From the NCBI GenBank assembly GCA_047626155.1, contig JBLHRR010000046.1:1-32989 (forward strand): DNA of 32,989 nt, written 5' to 3'. The notes below the pieces were generated by a model, which saw nothing but the letters and a program-made list of their open reading frames with translations, ran no database searches and was not told the DNA's origin. This document shows positions 24,342-32,584 of this stretch, piece after piece. The position numbers and the translations under genes were made by a program. Each line of letters starts with the position of its first letter. Position 1 is the first letter of the stretch. Origin of the DNA: CALGLS01 sp047626155. GTDB taxonomy: Bacteria; Bacteroidota; Bacteroidia; Chitinophagales; Saprospiraceae.

Positions 24342-26153
24342 TCAGAAATCCAAAATTTTTCTAATGTCTTCCTCCGTGGCTACCGGCTGATCCACCAAGT
24401 TCATAACAAAGGTATGATCGAAGCGGTCCGTCGCTGAAGTTTTCTTTCCCCTCAATTGATTGAAATTTTCTGGAGGATGAATTGCTATTTTGTTATCGTT
24501 GGTTACCAACCAAAGCAAATTTTCAGTGCCAATGTTGATGTCTAGTCGAACCCCTTTTCTAGTATAGAAACGAGATACCGTGTTCCTGTTTTTGTTTACC
24601 AGGTAGGCAATGTTTTGGTGGTATTCTGCACCATCTGCACCTTTGAAGCTACCTTTCAATGCGAAGGTGGCAAGAGGTAATGGGCGGTCACAATTCCAAG
24701 TACCCAAACTGGTAGCCCTGAAACTGTTTACAATTTTTGCCTTTAAAAGTTCGTCCGTCGCTCGGTGGTTTAAACCCTTTTCAAGGTAGGCGGTCATTTT
24801 ATCTTCGTGAGCCAATTGCGCAATTCGAGCATCCTCTGCTGCAATTGCTTTAAACTCCTCTAACTTCCCATCCATGAATGACTTTCGCTCGTTCAAGTCC
24901 TTCTCATATTCAGAGAACTGGCTATTAAATTCCGCCAACGCATTATCATAATCGTTACCCAATAACACTGGGTTTACAAGAAAGGAAATACTATTGTCTC
25001 CACCGATAAGTGTCATCTCATAATCCTGATCGCCAATAAACTTCAGCGACATATCATCCCAGGTGTTTTGGCTAATAGCTGTCTTATTCACCGCGGTATT
25101 CTTAGGAGAAAACTGCCACATGGTATTGGCATATTGTCGGCGAAGACTACGAATTTGTTCATCTGCCAATCGAAGAACCTCTTCATTACTACCAGGTACC
25201 TTTGTCCCATAATCAATGTCATCTTCTTCAAATGTAAAACCGAATACCTGATCGCTACCGTTCGCACGTTGAGGCCTGTTTGGCTCGGCCAATACCGGTA
25301 AGCTTCTTTCAATAGCCGCCAATTGCTGCGTTTGCTTGATTTCAATTTTAGCCAATTCTTCTTGTAGTTCCGCCTTGATCTCGTCTTCTTCCGACAAGAA
25401 TGCTGAAGCTGAAGTCTCCTCCTCGTCGATGCGTTTGATTTGATCAACGCCTTCATAAACCCAGTTTCGTTGCAGCGTATCCAGGTAATAAATATTGAAA
25501 TTCGGTACTTCTCCGTTTTCCAATTTTACATAAGAAACCAGCTCTACATCAATGGATTTCCCAGGCGCCATGTTCAAACGCTTGCCATCCTGCTCCGCAA
25601 TGATCTCCACCATGCCAGCGGATTCAAGGTTGTACTGTACACTCGCAGAGTCATATTCCATTGGGATACCAGAAAGGAAGAAGTCAACAAAGTCGTGGTA
25701 TTCACGGAAGCGGATTTGAACCTCTCCTCGCACAACACCTCCCTGACCGTATGTAAAGGCAGCAGGAGGTACCGTTAGTTTTGAACCATTTTCAAATTCA
25801 AAAACACCACCTTCATTGGCAGAAATGCTTTTGCTGACAAATTGCGCTGCCGCTGCTTCTCCCAATGGTGGGTTCACATAAGGCATCGTAGCAGCATACT
25901 CTTTGAAGTTTGTAATGGTATTGTTGTCCTTGTCGCCATTGCTAAGGCCAAAGAAGAAAAACAAACCAACGAGAGCTGCGGCAACCGCTCCTGCAAGATA
26001 ATACATCCGGCGAATGGTCGGGGCCCTCCCCGGTGTTTGTGGCGCGCTTTCATTGTACGCGTTTAGGACAGCGTCAAAATCTTTATGCGCGTCAATCTGC
26101 GCTTTAGATGGCTGGTCCTGATTAAGATTCCAATTGTAATTTTTCTTTTTCAT
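24342..26153 (-). CDS. Single-pass membrane protein, putative anti-sigma factor with large periplasmic sensor
   Basis: The 603-residue protein has a cytoplasmic N-terminus of about 48 residues, one transmembrane helix (about 49-68, YYLAGAVAAALVGLFFFFGL) and a periplasmic part of about 530 residues. The proximal periplasmic domain (about 110-235) is a beta-rich module with LTVPPAAF, VRGEVQIRFREYHDF and LESAGMVEI, which I have seen in other Bacteroidota envelope proteins but cannot name. Two charged helical or coiled-coil stretches follow (about 250-285 and 415-465). It lies 98 bp downstream of an ECF sigma gene on the same strand, the usual place for the anti-sigma partner. The cytoplasmic segment is short and lacks a zinc-binding ASD motif, so the role rests on context. 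Unlike the 1522-3036 protein it has no barrel. Confidence 0.65.
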   Translation of the reverse strand: MKKKNYNWNLNQDQPSKAQIDAHKDFDAVLNAYNESAPQTPGRAPTIRRMYYLAGAVAAALVGLFFFFGLSNGDKDNNTITNFKEYAATMPYVNPPLGEAAAAQFVSKSISANEGGVFEFENGSKLTVPPAAFTYGQGGVVRGEVQIRFREYHDFVDFFLSGIPMEYDSASVQYNLESAGMVEIIAEQDGKRLNMAPGKSIDVELVSYVKLENGEVPNFNIYYLDTLQRNWVYEGVDQIKRIDEEETSASAFLSEEDEIKAELQEELAKIEIKQTQQLAAIERSLPVLAEPNRPQRANGSDQVFGFTFEEDDIDYGTKVPGSNEEVLRLADEQIRSLRRQYANTMWQFSPKNTAVNKTAISQNTWDDMSLKFIGDQDYEMTLIGGDNSISFLVNPVLLGNDYDNALAEFNSQFSEYEKDLNERKSFMDGKLEEFKAIAAEDARIAQLAHEDKMTAYLEKGLNHRATDELLKAKIVNSFRATSLGTWNCDRPLPLATFALKGSFKGADGAEYHQNIAYLVNKNRNTVSRFYTRKGVRLDINIGTENLLWLVTNDNKIAIHPPENFNQLRGKKTSATDRFDHTFVMNLVDQPVATEEDIRKILDF

Positions 26154-26251
26154 AACATGGAAGTTTTAGCGATATTAACTCGCTTTTTTTTAGTTCGTAA
26201 ATGGGTCTTTTATGGCAGTTATCAGAAGTTTATTAAATTAACAATTAACAA

Positions 26252-26827
26252 TTAACGAAGAGGCAACTCAATGAGTTTATTTTTCAATCTTTCCAGAATA
26301 CGATAAGTCTTTACTTTCGCATTGCTCTCGGTGATTCCGAGAATGTCAGCAATTTCTTTAAATGGTCTTTTTTCAAAAAATCGAAGTTCGATAAGCTGAA
26401 GGTCTAATGGTTTTAGGTTGTCAAGACAAGTCAGCAGATTCCTAGTCAATTGCTCATTAGGCTGCTCGTTCACTTCGTCGATGATGTCATTGAGCTGTCG
26501 ATCGTCTACACAAACAGTTCTGCTTTTCTTGTTGTCTCTAAAATGTTGTGCTACTTCATTACTAGCTATTCGGTAGAGCCAAGCAGAAAAGGGAACGCCC
26601 TTAAATTGATACTTGTTCAGTTTCTGCATCGCTTTGAGAAACACCTGCGAGCAAACATCAGCAGCAGGGGCCTGAGTTCCAATACGTTGATAGATAAAAC
26701 GGAAAATGGACCGGTAATACTTGTCGTATAAAGGTCGAAAATGGGTAGGGTCTAATTGGGCTTGCTGAATTATTTTCCATTCAGTAAGCATCGCTTCATT
26801 AGAAACAGCCTTGTGCGGTACATCCAT
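26252..26827 (-). CDS. ECF (sigma-70 family) RNA polymerase sigma factor
   Basis: I use the ATG at 26827 (191 residues); ATGs at 26881 and further upstream would add non-conserved residues. Region 2 (about 20-95) has FRPLYDKYYRSIFRFIYQRI, DVCSQVFLKAMQKL and FSAWLYRIASNEVAQHFR. Region 4 (about 130-185) has LKPLDLQLIELRFFEKRPFKEIADIL and ITESNAKVKTYRILERLKN. The family binds core RNA polymerase and is controlled by an adjacent membrane anti-sigma factor, here the 603-residue protein. A hairpin-rich leader of over 500 bp lies upstream, where I do not see a convincing TAnnTTTG motif; the nearest is TAAGATTTG with one extra spacer base (complement of about 27017-27025). Confidence 0.9.
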   Translation of the reverse strand: MDVPHKAVSNEAMLTEWKIIQQAQLDPTHFRPLYDKYYRSIFRFIYQRIGTQAPAADVCSQVFLKAMQKLNKYQFKGVPFSAWLYRIASNEVAQHFRDNKKSRTVCVDDRQLNDIIDEVNEQPNEQLTRNLLTCLDNLKPLDLQLIELRFFEKRPFKEIADILGITESNAKVKTYRILERLKNKLIELPLR

Positions 26828-26964
26828 TATTGTTACTTTTTCTTCCCTAATGGTACGACTTAATTGTAAGTTGGACAGCATAAATAACCTGTTTTTAGTG
26901 AGTATTAGCGATAAAGCACGAATAGATTTTCGATTTAAGATCGTAAATTTTGAACTATGCGAAT

Positions 26965-27004
26965 GAAAAAACGTAGGCATAGCGGGCTACGTCGAGGCTT
27001 TTTT
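26965..27004. repeat. Hairpin flanked by A and T tracts
   Basis: ACGTAG (26971-26976) pairs with CTACGT (26987-26992). A run of A precedes it and CGAGGC plus a T run follows, so transcripts in either direction would carry a U tract nearby. It could be a bidirectional terminator or attenuator in the sigma leader. The stem is only 6 bp, so this is tentative. Confidence 0.4.
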
Positions 27005-27025
27005 ATGAAGCAGAGTTCAAATCTT

Positions 27026-27069
27026 ACCACCCTAAGTTGTTCTGATATCTGAGAGGCAACTCGGGTGGT
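27026..27069. repeat. 12-bp imperfect inverted repeat in the sigma leader
   Basis: ACCACCC (27026-27032) and AGTTG (27035-27039) pair with CAACT (27057-27061) and GGGTGGT (27063-27069), leaving a 2x1 internal loop and a 17-base apical loop. No known riboswitch consensus fits. Confidence 0.6.
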
Positions 27070-27158
27070 GAAGAGAAAATCTTTAGTGCCATAAAGACCG
27101 TTTTCGTATATATAATGGTAGGACGGGAAAAAGTAACAGAAAATGAAGAACATTTATT

Positions 27159-27257
27159 CTGTCATCCCGAGCGAGGGAGGTACGAGCGAGTCGAGGGAAG
27201 ACAAGGTTTCCGACCTTTATATTTCGAGCGAGGCAGGAGCCGAGAAATCTATCTCCT
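27159..27257. repeat. Intergenic CGAGCGAG-type dispersed repeat
   Basis: The segment contains GTCATCCCGAGCGAGG and, 63 bp on, ATTTCGAGCGAGGCAGGAG followed by CCGAGAAATCTATCTCC. These are variants of the 'TCATTTCGAGCGAAGCGAGAAATCTATCTC' type of short interspersed element common between genes in Bacteroidota (recognition from memory). It has no coding potential. Confidence 0.6.
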
Positions 27258-27389
27258 TTACAAAATATTTTTCCTCCCTGAATAGATGATAAATAAAGGT
27301 TAGCATGATATCTGTTAAATAATATTGCAGCTTATTTTTTCTTTATACCTTAAAGTCTTTTAATTAAGAAAAGCTTTCTAAACGAAATT

Positions 27390-28487
27390 ATGAAAACAAT
27401 AAGGCTACTTACCATTCTCTTATTTTGTTGGAATACGAACCTTGCAGCCACGGAATACGAAGTCCCCGAAGCAGACAGTAGCAAACAAAAGAACTACAAG
27501 CTCATTGTACTTCCCCTAGTTGCTTTCACCCCAGAGACCAATTGGATATTTGGCGCAGCCGGAAACCTCTCCTTCCGCTTCAAAGGAGAATCCCCCGAAA
27601 GTCGTCCTTCTCAGGTTTTGGCAGGAGGCGCTTATACTTTAAAGAAACAAATACTCAGCTACCTAAATTACCAGCTGTTCTTCCGGCAAGAACAATACAA
27701 ACTCTATGGCGAATTTGGCTACTACCGATATATGTACCCCTATTTTGGCGTCGGGAATGAGCTGGAAAATGAACTAGAAAATTATGAAGCGCTTTATCCC
27801 CGCGTTCGGATAAATGTTTTATATTTGATTTGCCCAAAACTGTATGGCGGGCTTCGTTATTGGATGGATAATTTTAATATAACGGATACACAAGAAGATG
27901 GACTCTTAGAATCAACGGAGGTGACCGGAGCAGCGGGTGGATTATTGTCCGGACTCGGTCTGGTATTCAATTACGATAGCCGGGATAATATTTTTGCTCC
28001 CTCAAAAGGAAGTTATGCAGAACTAGTGTTATTTAATAATGCAAAAACTCTGGGTTCTGATTTTTCTTTTGCAAAATATACCTTAGATGCAAGCGCATAT
28101 TTTAGCAATAAATGGAAGCAGACGCTAGCGCTAAATGTCTACAGTGAGTTTACTTTCGGAGAAGTCCCTTTTAATCAAATGGCCCTCTTGGGAGGAACCA
28201 AAAGGATGAGAGGCTACATTGAAGGTCGCTTTCGGGATAAGCAGATGCTTATTCTTCAAGGAGAATACAGAATTCCACTATTTTGGCGAATGGGCGCGGT
28301 TGTATTTGCTGGGATGGGTAGAGTAGGGGATAAAGTAGAAGACCTGAGCCTAGATGATTTGCACTTTAATTATGGCGGAGGCATTCGTTTTATGCTGGAT
28401 GAAAAAGAGAAGTTGAACCTGCGTTTGGATGTCGGAGTAGGAGAGGATAATGTGGGTTTTTATCTGACGTTTGGGGAGGCATTTTAA
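27390..28487 (+). CDS. BamA/TamA-type outer-membrane beta-barrel protein (surface antigen family, no POTRA)
   Basis: The 365-residue protein has a signal peptide (about 1-19) and then an all-beta sequence with 16-strand-type alternation. The hallmarks of the Omp85 C-terminal barrel (Bac_surface_Ag) are present: YDSRDNIFAPSKGSY (about 195-209) and the L6-loop motif GGTKRMRGYIEGRFRD (about 268-283). It ends in Phe, as outer-membrane barrels usually do. There is no room for POTRA domains, so it is a stand-alone barrel and not an orthologue of BamA itself. Such proteins in Bacteroidota have unknown or lipid/protein-translocation roles. The gene is probably monocistronic, or followed by the glycosyltransferase 106 bp downstream. 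Confidence 0.88.
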   Translation: MKTIRLLTILLFCWNTNLAATEYEVPEADSSKQKNYKLIVLPLVAFTPETNWIFGAAGNLSFRFKGESPESRPSQVLAGGAYTLKKQILSYLNYQLFFRQEQYKLYGEFGYYRYMYPYFGVGNELENELENYEALYPRVRINVLYLICPKLYGGLRYWMDNFNITDTQEDGLLESTEVTGAAGGLLSGLGLVFNYDSRDNIFAPSKGSYAELVLFNNAKTLGSDFSFAKYTLDASAYFSNKWKQTLALNVYSEFTFGEVPFNQMALLGGTKRMRGYIEGRFRDKQMLILQGEYRIPLFWRMGAVVFAGMGRVGDKVEDLSLDDLHFNYGGGIRFMLDEKEKLNLRLDVGVGEDNVGFYLTFGEAF

Positions 28488-28593
28488 ATAACGGAATATT
28501 GAATGGAGTAACCTGTTGCTGACGCTTTTTGCTGGAAAACAAAGATTCGCGTTATGTGTGCTCAATTAAAATTCATAAAGACTAATCAAAAAT

Positions 28594-29292
28594 TTGAACA
28601 CCACAATTTCTATAATAATAATAACCCTTAACGAAGCTGAGAACATCGGTCATCTATTGGAACGCTTACAATCCAACAGAGATGAGCGAGTTGTAGAAAT
28701 ATTGTTAATAGATGGAGGAAGCACAGATGGTACTCGCGAAATTGCAGCCACTGTCGGCGCTACTGTAATGGAAGCACCCTGTTGCGGAAGAGCAGTACAG
28801 ATGAATTTCGGAGCGGAGCAGGCAAGGGGAGATATTCTATATTTCATTCACGCAGATAGCCTGCCACCGAAGACCTATGTCGCTGACCTTATTACAGCGG
28901 TAGAAAGTGGTTTTCCAATCGGATGTTTTCGTTTTCTGTTTGACTCCGGGCGCATATTGTTAAAATTGAATTCTTATTTTACTCGTTTTGACAAAATGTG
29001 GTGTAGGGGAGGAGATCAAACTCTCTTTGTTACCCGTGAATTATTCAGTGAGCTGAATGGCTACGATGAGTCTCACCTCATCATGGAAGAATACGATCTT
29101 ATTGCAAGAGCCCGCCAAAATTACCCTTTCAAAATTATCCCAAAAGATGTACTCGTTTCGGCAAGGAAATACGAAGAGAACAGTTATCTGAAAGTGCAAC
29201 TCGCTAACCTGACGGTATTCAACATGTATCGCCTGGGCTACTCGCAGGAGCGTATGAAACACTGGTACAAAAAGGTGCTCGGTGTCCGATGA
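28594..29292 (+). CDS. Family 2 glycosyltransferase (TIGR04283-like), TTG start
   Basis: The 232-residue enzyme begins with the GT-A core SIIIITLNEAENI. It continues with LLIDGGSTDGT (Asp40), CGRAVQMNFGA (64-74) and FIHADSLPP (HAD 86-88, in place of the usual DxD), then GGDQTLFV and the EEYDLIARAR segment near residue 165. The combination GRAxQMNxGA plus HADxxPP is typical of the TIGR04283 subfamily, often found with TIGR04282 proteins; that partner is not in this window. There is no membrane helix. The start is TTG at 28594, because an in-frame stop lies at 28576-28578 and no ATG intervenes. The acceptor is unknown. Confidence 0.88.
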   Translation: MNTTISIIIITLNEAENIGHLLERLQSNRDERVVEILLIDGGSTDGTREIAATVGATVMEAPCCGRAVQMNFGAEQARGDILYFIHADSLPPKTYVADLITAVESGFPIGCFRFLFDSGRILLKLNSYFTRFDKMWCRGGDQTLFVTRELFSELNGYDESHLIMEEYDLIARARQNYPFKIIPKDVLVSARKYEENSYLKVQLANLTVFNMYRLGYSQERMKHWYKKVLGVR

Positions 29293-29665
29293 CTTGTTAG
29301 CCACGAGCTATCCGCTTATTTTGCAGTGAAAGCGAGAGCCGAGGAGTAAACCCATATAACATATTCGGAAAAATGTTATTTTTGAAAGTGGACGATAACT
29401 TATATTATCTTCGTTAAACCGACACATACCACCTTTTTTCGGTTAAAATCAGAATCAGATACCGAAAACCCCAACATAGTTTCGTTGAATTACGTGTATT
29501 AGATTAGTGATTAGTTTCTAATTACCAAATAAACTTTTCATATAACTGTTGAGTATGTAGCTTTTAGCTATTGGTAGTTAGCTCCTCTCTAATACGAAAG
29601 TGGGAAGCTAACTGCCAGCTGCTAAAAGCCAACTGCTTAATTACCTTTTTCATTTAAAATAGCCC
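29293..29665. other. Gene-free region upstream of the GH3/beta-lactamase fusion gene
   Basis: No gene is visible in these 373 bases. A TATTTTTG sequence at 29377-29384 fits the -7 consensus but lies far upstream and lacks a clear -33 element. A large imperfect inverted repeat lies at 29558-29631. Confidence 0.6.
29558..29631. repeat. Imperfect 28-bp inverted repeat (TAGCTTTTAGC type)
   Basis: The left arm 29558-29585 (TAGCTTTTAGCTATTGGTAG and on) is largely complementary to the right arm 29603-29631 (ending GCTGCTAAAAGCCA), with a 17-base loop. It resembles AGCTTTTAGCT-rich intergenic elements common in Bacteroidota and may act as a processing or termination hairpin. Confidence 0.6.
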
Positions 29666-32584
29666 ATGCGTCCATTTTGCCTCTATCTTACATTGCTGCT
29701 TGTGATCTGTTCTTGCCACCGCGAGGAGAAGAACTTTGAGCAAATATATGCCCCTTTTCTACAGGTGGAGACGGTTTGGGCAGACTCTATGTTGTTGGAA
29801 ATGACGATGGATGAGAAAATAGGACAGTTACTGGTTTTGAAAACAACAGAAGAGGTCGATAAAGACTCATTGGCATATTGGGTGTGGAACCTCGGTATTG
29901 GCGGTTGGATGCCTGAAGGAATTTCCTTGTCCGACTATACGAGTCTAACAGACAGCTTACAATGCATTGCCCGGATTCCTTTACTAATGGGAACTGCTCA
30001 AACAGTGGCACTTAACAATCAATTCACAGATGTTATTGATTATCCTTTGCCTGCTACCATTTCTGCCATTCTATCTCGGCAGAAGAAAGATGTTTTACTG
30101 GCACAGTATGTCAAGCAATGCAAGGCATTAAATGTTCACTTTAGTTTAGTTCCCGCTCTTCAGATGGCGGATACTTCTCAGATTATTTTTGATGCTTATG
30201 CCCTTGAGAATAATTCAGAAGAACAACTCTTTCTTTCTTATTCGACTATGGATGAATTGCAAAAAGAAAAAGTGTTGTCCATCGCTGGTCCCTTTCGGGA
30301 CTTGTTCTTCGCAGCCGAAACAGATGAACCCGCAAAAGCATGGAGAGACAGCCTAATGAACCGATATTTCAACCTAAGTCAAAATGGATTGTCTGGGTTG
30401 ATGATTGACAATGCTATTTTTCGTGCGGATACCAATCGTTTTTATCCCTATGGTTTTCTAACAGAATACTTACAAGAATATGCTTCTTTCAATGGGTTGA
30501 TCTTTGCTCAGGCTGATTCCATGACCAATGCCTTTGATTTATTACATGGTGGAGTGGATGTTTTATTGGTAAATGGACAAGTCTGGCAAACAGTGGCTGC
30601 CATTCGAAAGGCAGTGAATGAAGGTTTTCTAAGTGTAGAACAACTCAATGCAAAAGTGCGCAAAGTGTTACGGGCAAAGACCTGGCTCGACCTGGATCAT
30701 AGGCGTCCTAACCTGTCAGAAGAAAAAATAGCGAGGTTGTTTGCCAAAGAAGATCATGTATACCCTATTTACGATCTTTATGAATCAGCGTTGACGCTTG
30801 CCAATAATATGGATTCTATTATTCCATTTATCCAATTGAATAAGCAATATTTTAAGCTGATAGCTTTGGGTGATCCTTCCATGCGGGTTTTTGAAAAGAC
30901 CTTCCGGAAATATGCCAATTTAAGTGTGTATAGAAAATTAACGAGAGAAGAAGACGGTGGTTGGCAGTCTTTAAATGATAAGTCATTGAAAAGGAAAACA
31001 ATTGTACTGACATTAGCAGATGTATTGTTAGATGCTGATCGGGATGAGGCTTTTATTGCTTCCGTTAATGAATTGAGTAAATCGACAAAGGTGGTGCTAG
31101 CCAATTTTGGAAGCCCCTTCAATCTTCGTTATTTTTCTGAAAAGGTAACGATGGTTCAGGCCTACGAATTTAATGGAACCACTCAGTCTCAGGTTGCCCA
31201 ATTGCTTTTTGGTGGCTTGCAGGCCAAGGGGGAATTACCATTGGCGCTCTCGGAATGCTTAGAACAGGGACAGGGTTTTTCCAATCCAATTACCCGCCTC
31301 CGTTATGGAATGCCGCAGCAAGTAGGTATCGCGCCACATAAATTGGTAGACATTGACGCCATCATCTACGATGCGATTCGGGCGAAGGCTATGCCGGGTT
31401 GTCAGATTCTTATAGTGAAGGAAGGGATGGTCATTTATGATAAATCCTTTGGTCATTTTACGTATAAAAAACAACAGCCCGTTCGGAGCAACCATCTCTA
31501 CGATATAGCTTCTGTTACTAAGGTAGCGGCTACAACACTAGCAGCTATGAAAGCCTACGAAGATGGGCGCTTTAAGCTGAATGAAAGGCTTTCTGGCCTT
31601 CTGGGATTGGATAAGTCCAAATTAAAGGGCATAACCGTTAAGGATTTTTTGACTCATCGTACGGGGCTGCAATCTTATGCTCCCATCACAAAGTATTTGA
31701 ACAACCGAGATACTTTTGTCAATGGTTGCAATGATTACTTCTGTTATACTCAACAAGGTGATTACAATTTGCGTGTCGGTGATTCTTTGTATATGAACTA
31801 CCACCATATGGATAGCATTTGGAATGCTTCTTATGAGGTTAAGCGCAAAAGAAGAAAGCGCTATTTGTATTCTGACCTTAATTTCATTTTACTACAACGC
31901 GCCATTGAACAGCGTACCAATAGTTCCTTAGATAAATACGTGGATAAAAAATTCTATCAGCCACTGAACCTGACACGTACCGGATATAACCCGATGAGGC
32001 ATTTTTCTAAAACGGATATTGTCCCTACCGCTTTTGATGGAAAATGGCGTAAGGAGCAAGTACAAGGTTACGTTCATGATGAAACTGCCGCATTACTCGG
32101 AGGAGTAGGAGGTAACGCGGGGGTATTCTCTACAGCATCGGATATGGCCGTTCTTTTTCAGATGTTACTGAATAAAGGGAGCTACGGAGGCGATCAATAC
32201 TTAAAGCCGTCAACCGTAGATCTATTTACCAAAAGAGTTAGAGGAGGGCGTGGTTTGGGCTTTGAGGTAAAGACCAAAAGAGGAACAGGGAGCTGCTCTC
32301 TTCGTGCGCCAAATGGTACTTATGGGCATAAAGGATTTACTGGGACTTGTGTCTGGGTAGATAAGGAGAATGAATTGGTTTATATCTTTTTGACAAATCG
32401 AATTTATCCCAATTATAAAAACAATAGACTGATGCGGAAAAGAACACGTCAGCGTGTACACTCTGTTGTATATAAATCTTTAAACAGTTATAAGCCTGCG
32501 GAAAAGGAAGAAATAGAGATGAAGGAGAAGACCTCTTCCGTTATGGCCAGTTGGCCAAAAGAGGATTGTAACGTAGAGGGCTAA
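29666..32584 (+). CDS. Lipoprotein with degenerate GH3 domain fused to a serine beta-lactamase/esterase domain
   Basis: The 972-residue protein begins with a lipoprotein signal whose lipobox ends ICSC (Cys17). Residues about 40-350 follow the GH3/NagZ fold (MTMDEKIGQLL, then IPLLMGTAQ, then LLHGGVDVLLVNG). The DQEGG-type substrate motif, the KHFPG segment and the nucleophile Asp are not conserved: FNGLIFAQADSM has Gln282 where GH3 enzymes have Asp. A middle domain (about 375-540) matches the GH3 C-terminal alpha/beta sandwich. Residues about 560-960 form a class-C beta-lactamase-like domain with SVTK (Ser616, Lys619), YSD (Tyr735) and HKG (His888), all intact. GH3-beta-lactamase fusions occur in Bacteroidota and probably act on peptidoglycan fragments or related esters. 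Here the GH3 part is predicted to be a binding or scaffold domain. Location is probably the periplasmic face of a membrane. Confidence 0.9.
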   Translation: MRPFCLYLTLLLVICSCHREEKNFEQIYAPFLQVETVWADSMLLEMTMDEKIGQLLVLKTTEEVDKDSLAYWVWNLGIGGWMPEGISLSDYTSLTDSLQCIARIPLLMGTAQTVALNNQFTDVIDYPLPATISAILSRQKKDVLLAQYVKQCKALNVHFSLVPALQMADTSQIIFDAYALENNSEEQLFLSYSTMDELQKEKVLSIAGPFRDLFFAAETDEPAKAWRDSLMNRYFNLSQNGLSGLMIDNAIFRADTNRFYPYGFLTEYLQEYASFNGLIFAQADSMTNAFDLLHGGVDVLLVNGQVWQTVAAIRKAVNEGFLSVEQLNAKVRKVLRAKTWLDLDHRRPNLSEEKIARLFAKEDHVYPIYDLYESALTLANNMDSIIPFIQLNKQYFKLIALGDPSMRVFEKTFRKYANLSVYRKLTREEDGGWQSLNDKSLKRKTIVLTLADVLLDADRDEAFIASVNELSKSTKVVLANFGSPFNLRYFSEKVTMVQAYEFNGTTQSQVAQLLFGGLQAKGELPLALSECLEQGQGFSNPITRLRYGMPQQVGIAPHKLVDIDAIIYDAIRAKAMPGCQILIVKEGMVIYDKSFGHFTYKKQQPVRSNHLYDIASVTKVAATTLAAMKAYEDGRFKLNERLSGLLGLDKSKLKGITVKDFLTHRTGLQSYAPITKYLNNRDTFVNGCNDYFCYTQQGDYNLRVGDSLYMNYHHMDSIWNASYEVKRKRRKRYLYSDLNFILLQRAIEQRTNSSLDKYVDKKFYQPLNLTRTGYNPMRHFSKTDIVPTAFDGKWRKEQVQGYVHDETAALLGGVGGNAGVFSTASDMAVLFQMLLNKGSYGGDQYLKPSTVDLFTKRVRGGRGLGFEVKTKRGTGSCSLRAPNGTYGHKGFTGTCVWVDKENELVYIFLTNRIYPNYKNNRLMRKRTRQRVHSVVYKSLNSYKPAEKEEIEMKEKTSSVMASWPKEDCNVEG

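Larger units (their letters stand above)
26828..27389. other. Gene-free region with hairpins and a dispersed repeat
   Basis: These 562 bases separate the divergent sigma and barrel genes. They hold a hairpin with ACGTAG/CTACGT arms flanked by A6 and T6 (26965-27004), a long imperfect stem (27026-27069) and a CGAGCGAG-type intergenic repeat (27159-27257). No coding region is supported. Confidence 0.7.

Noticed and set aside
27013..27030. tRNA T-arm-like sequence (GTTCAAATC followed by CCACC)
   Set aside because: The stem does not pair properly and there are no D-arm, anticodon arm or acceptor partners within 90 bases.
27026..27069. Possible TPP riboswitch because of CTGAGA within the stem-loop
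   Set aside because: The other conserved thi-box segments are missing and the neighbouring genes have no thiamine link.
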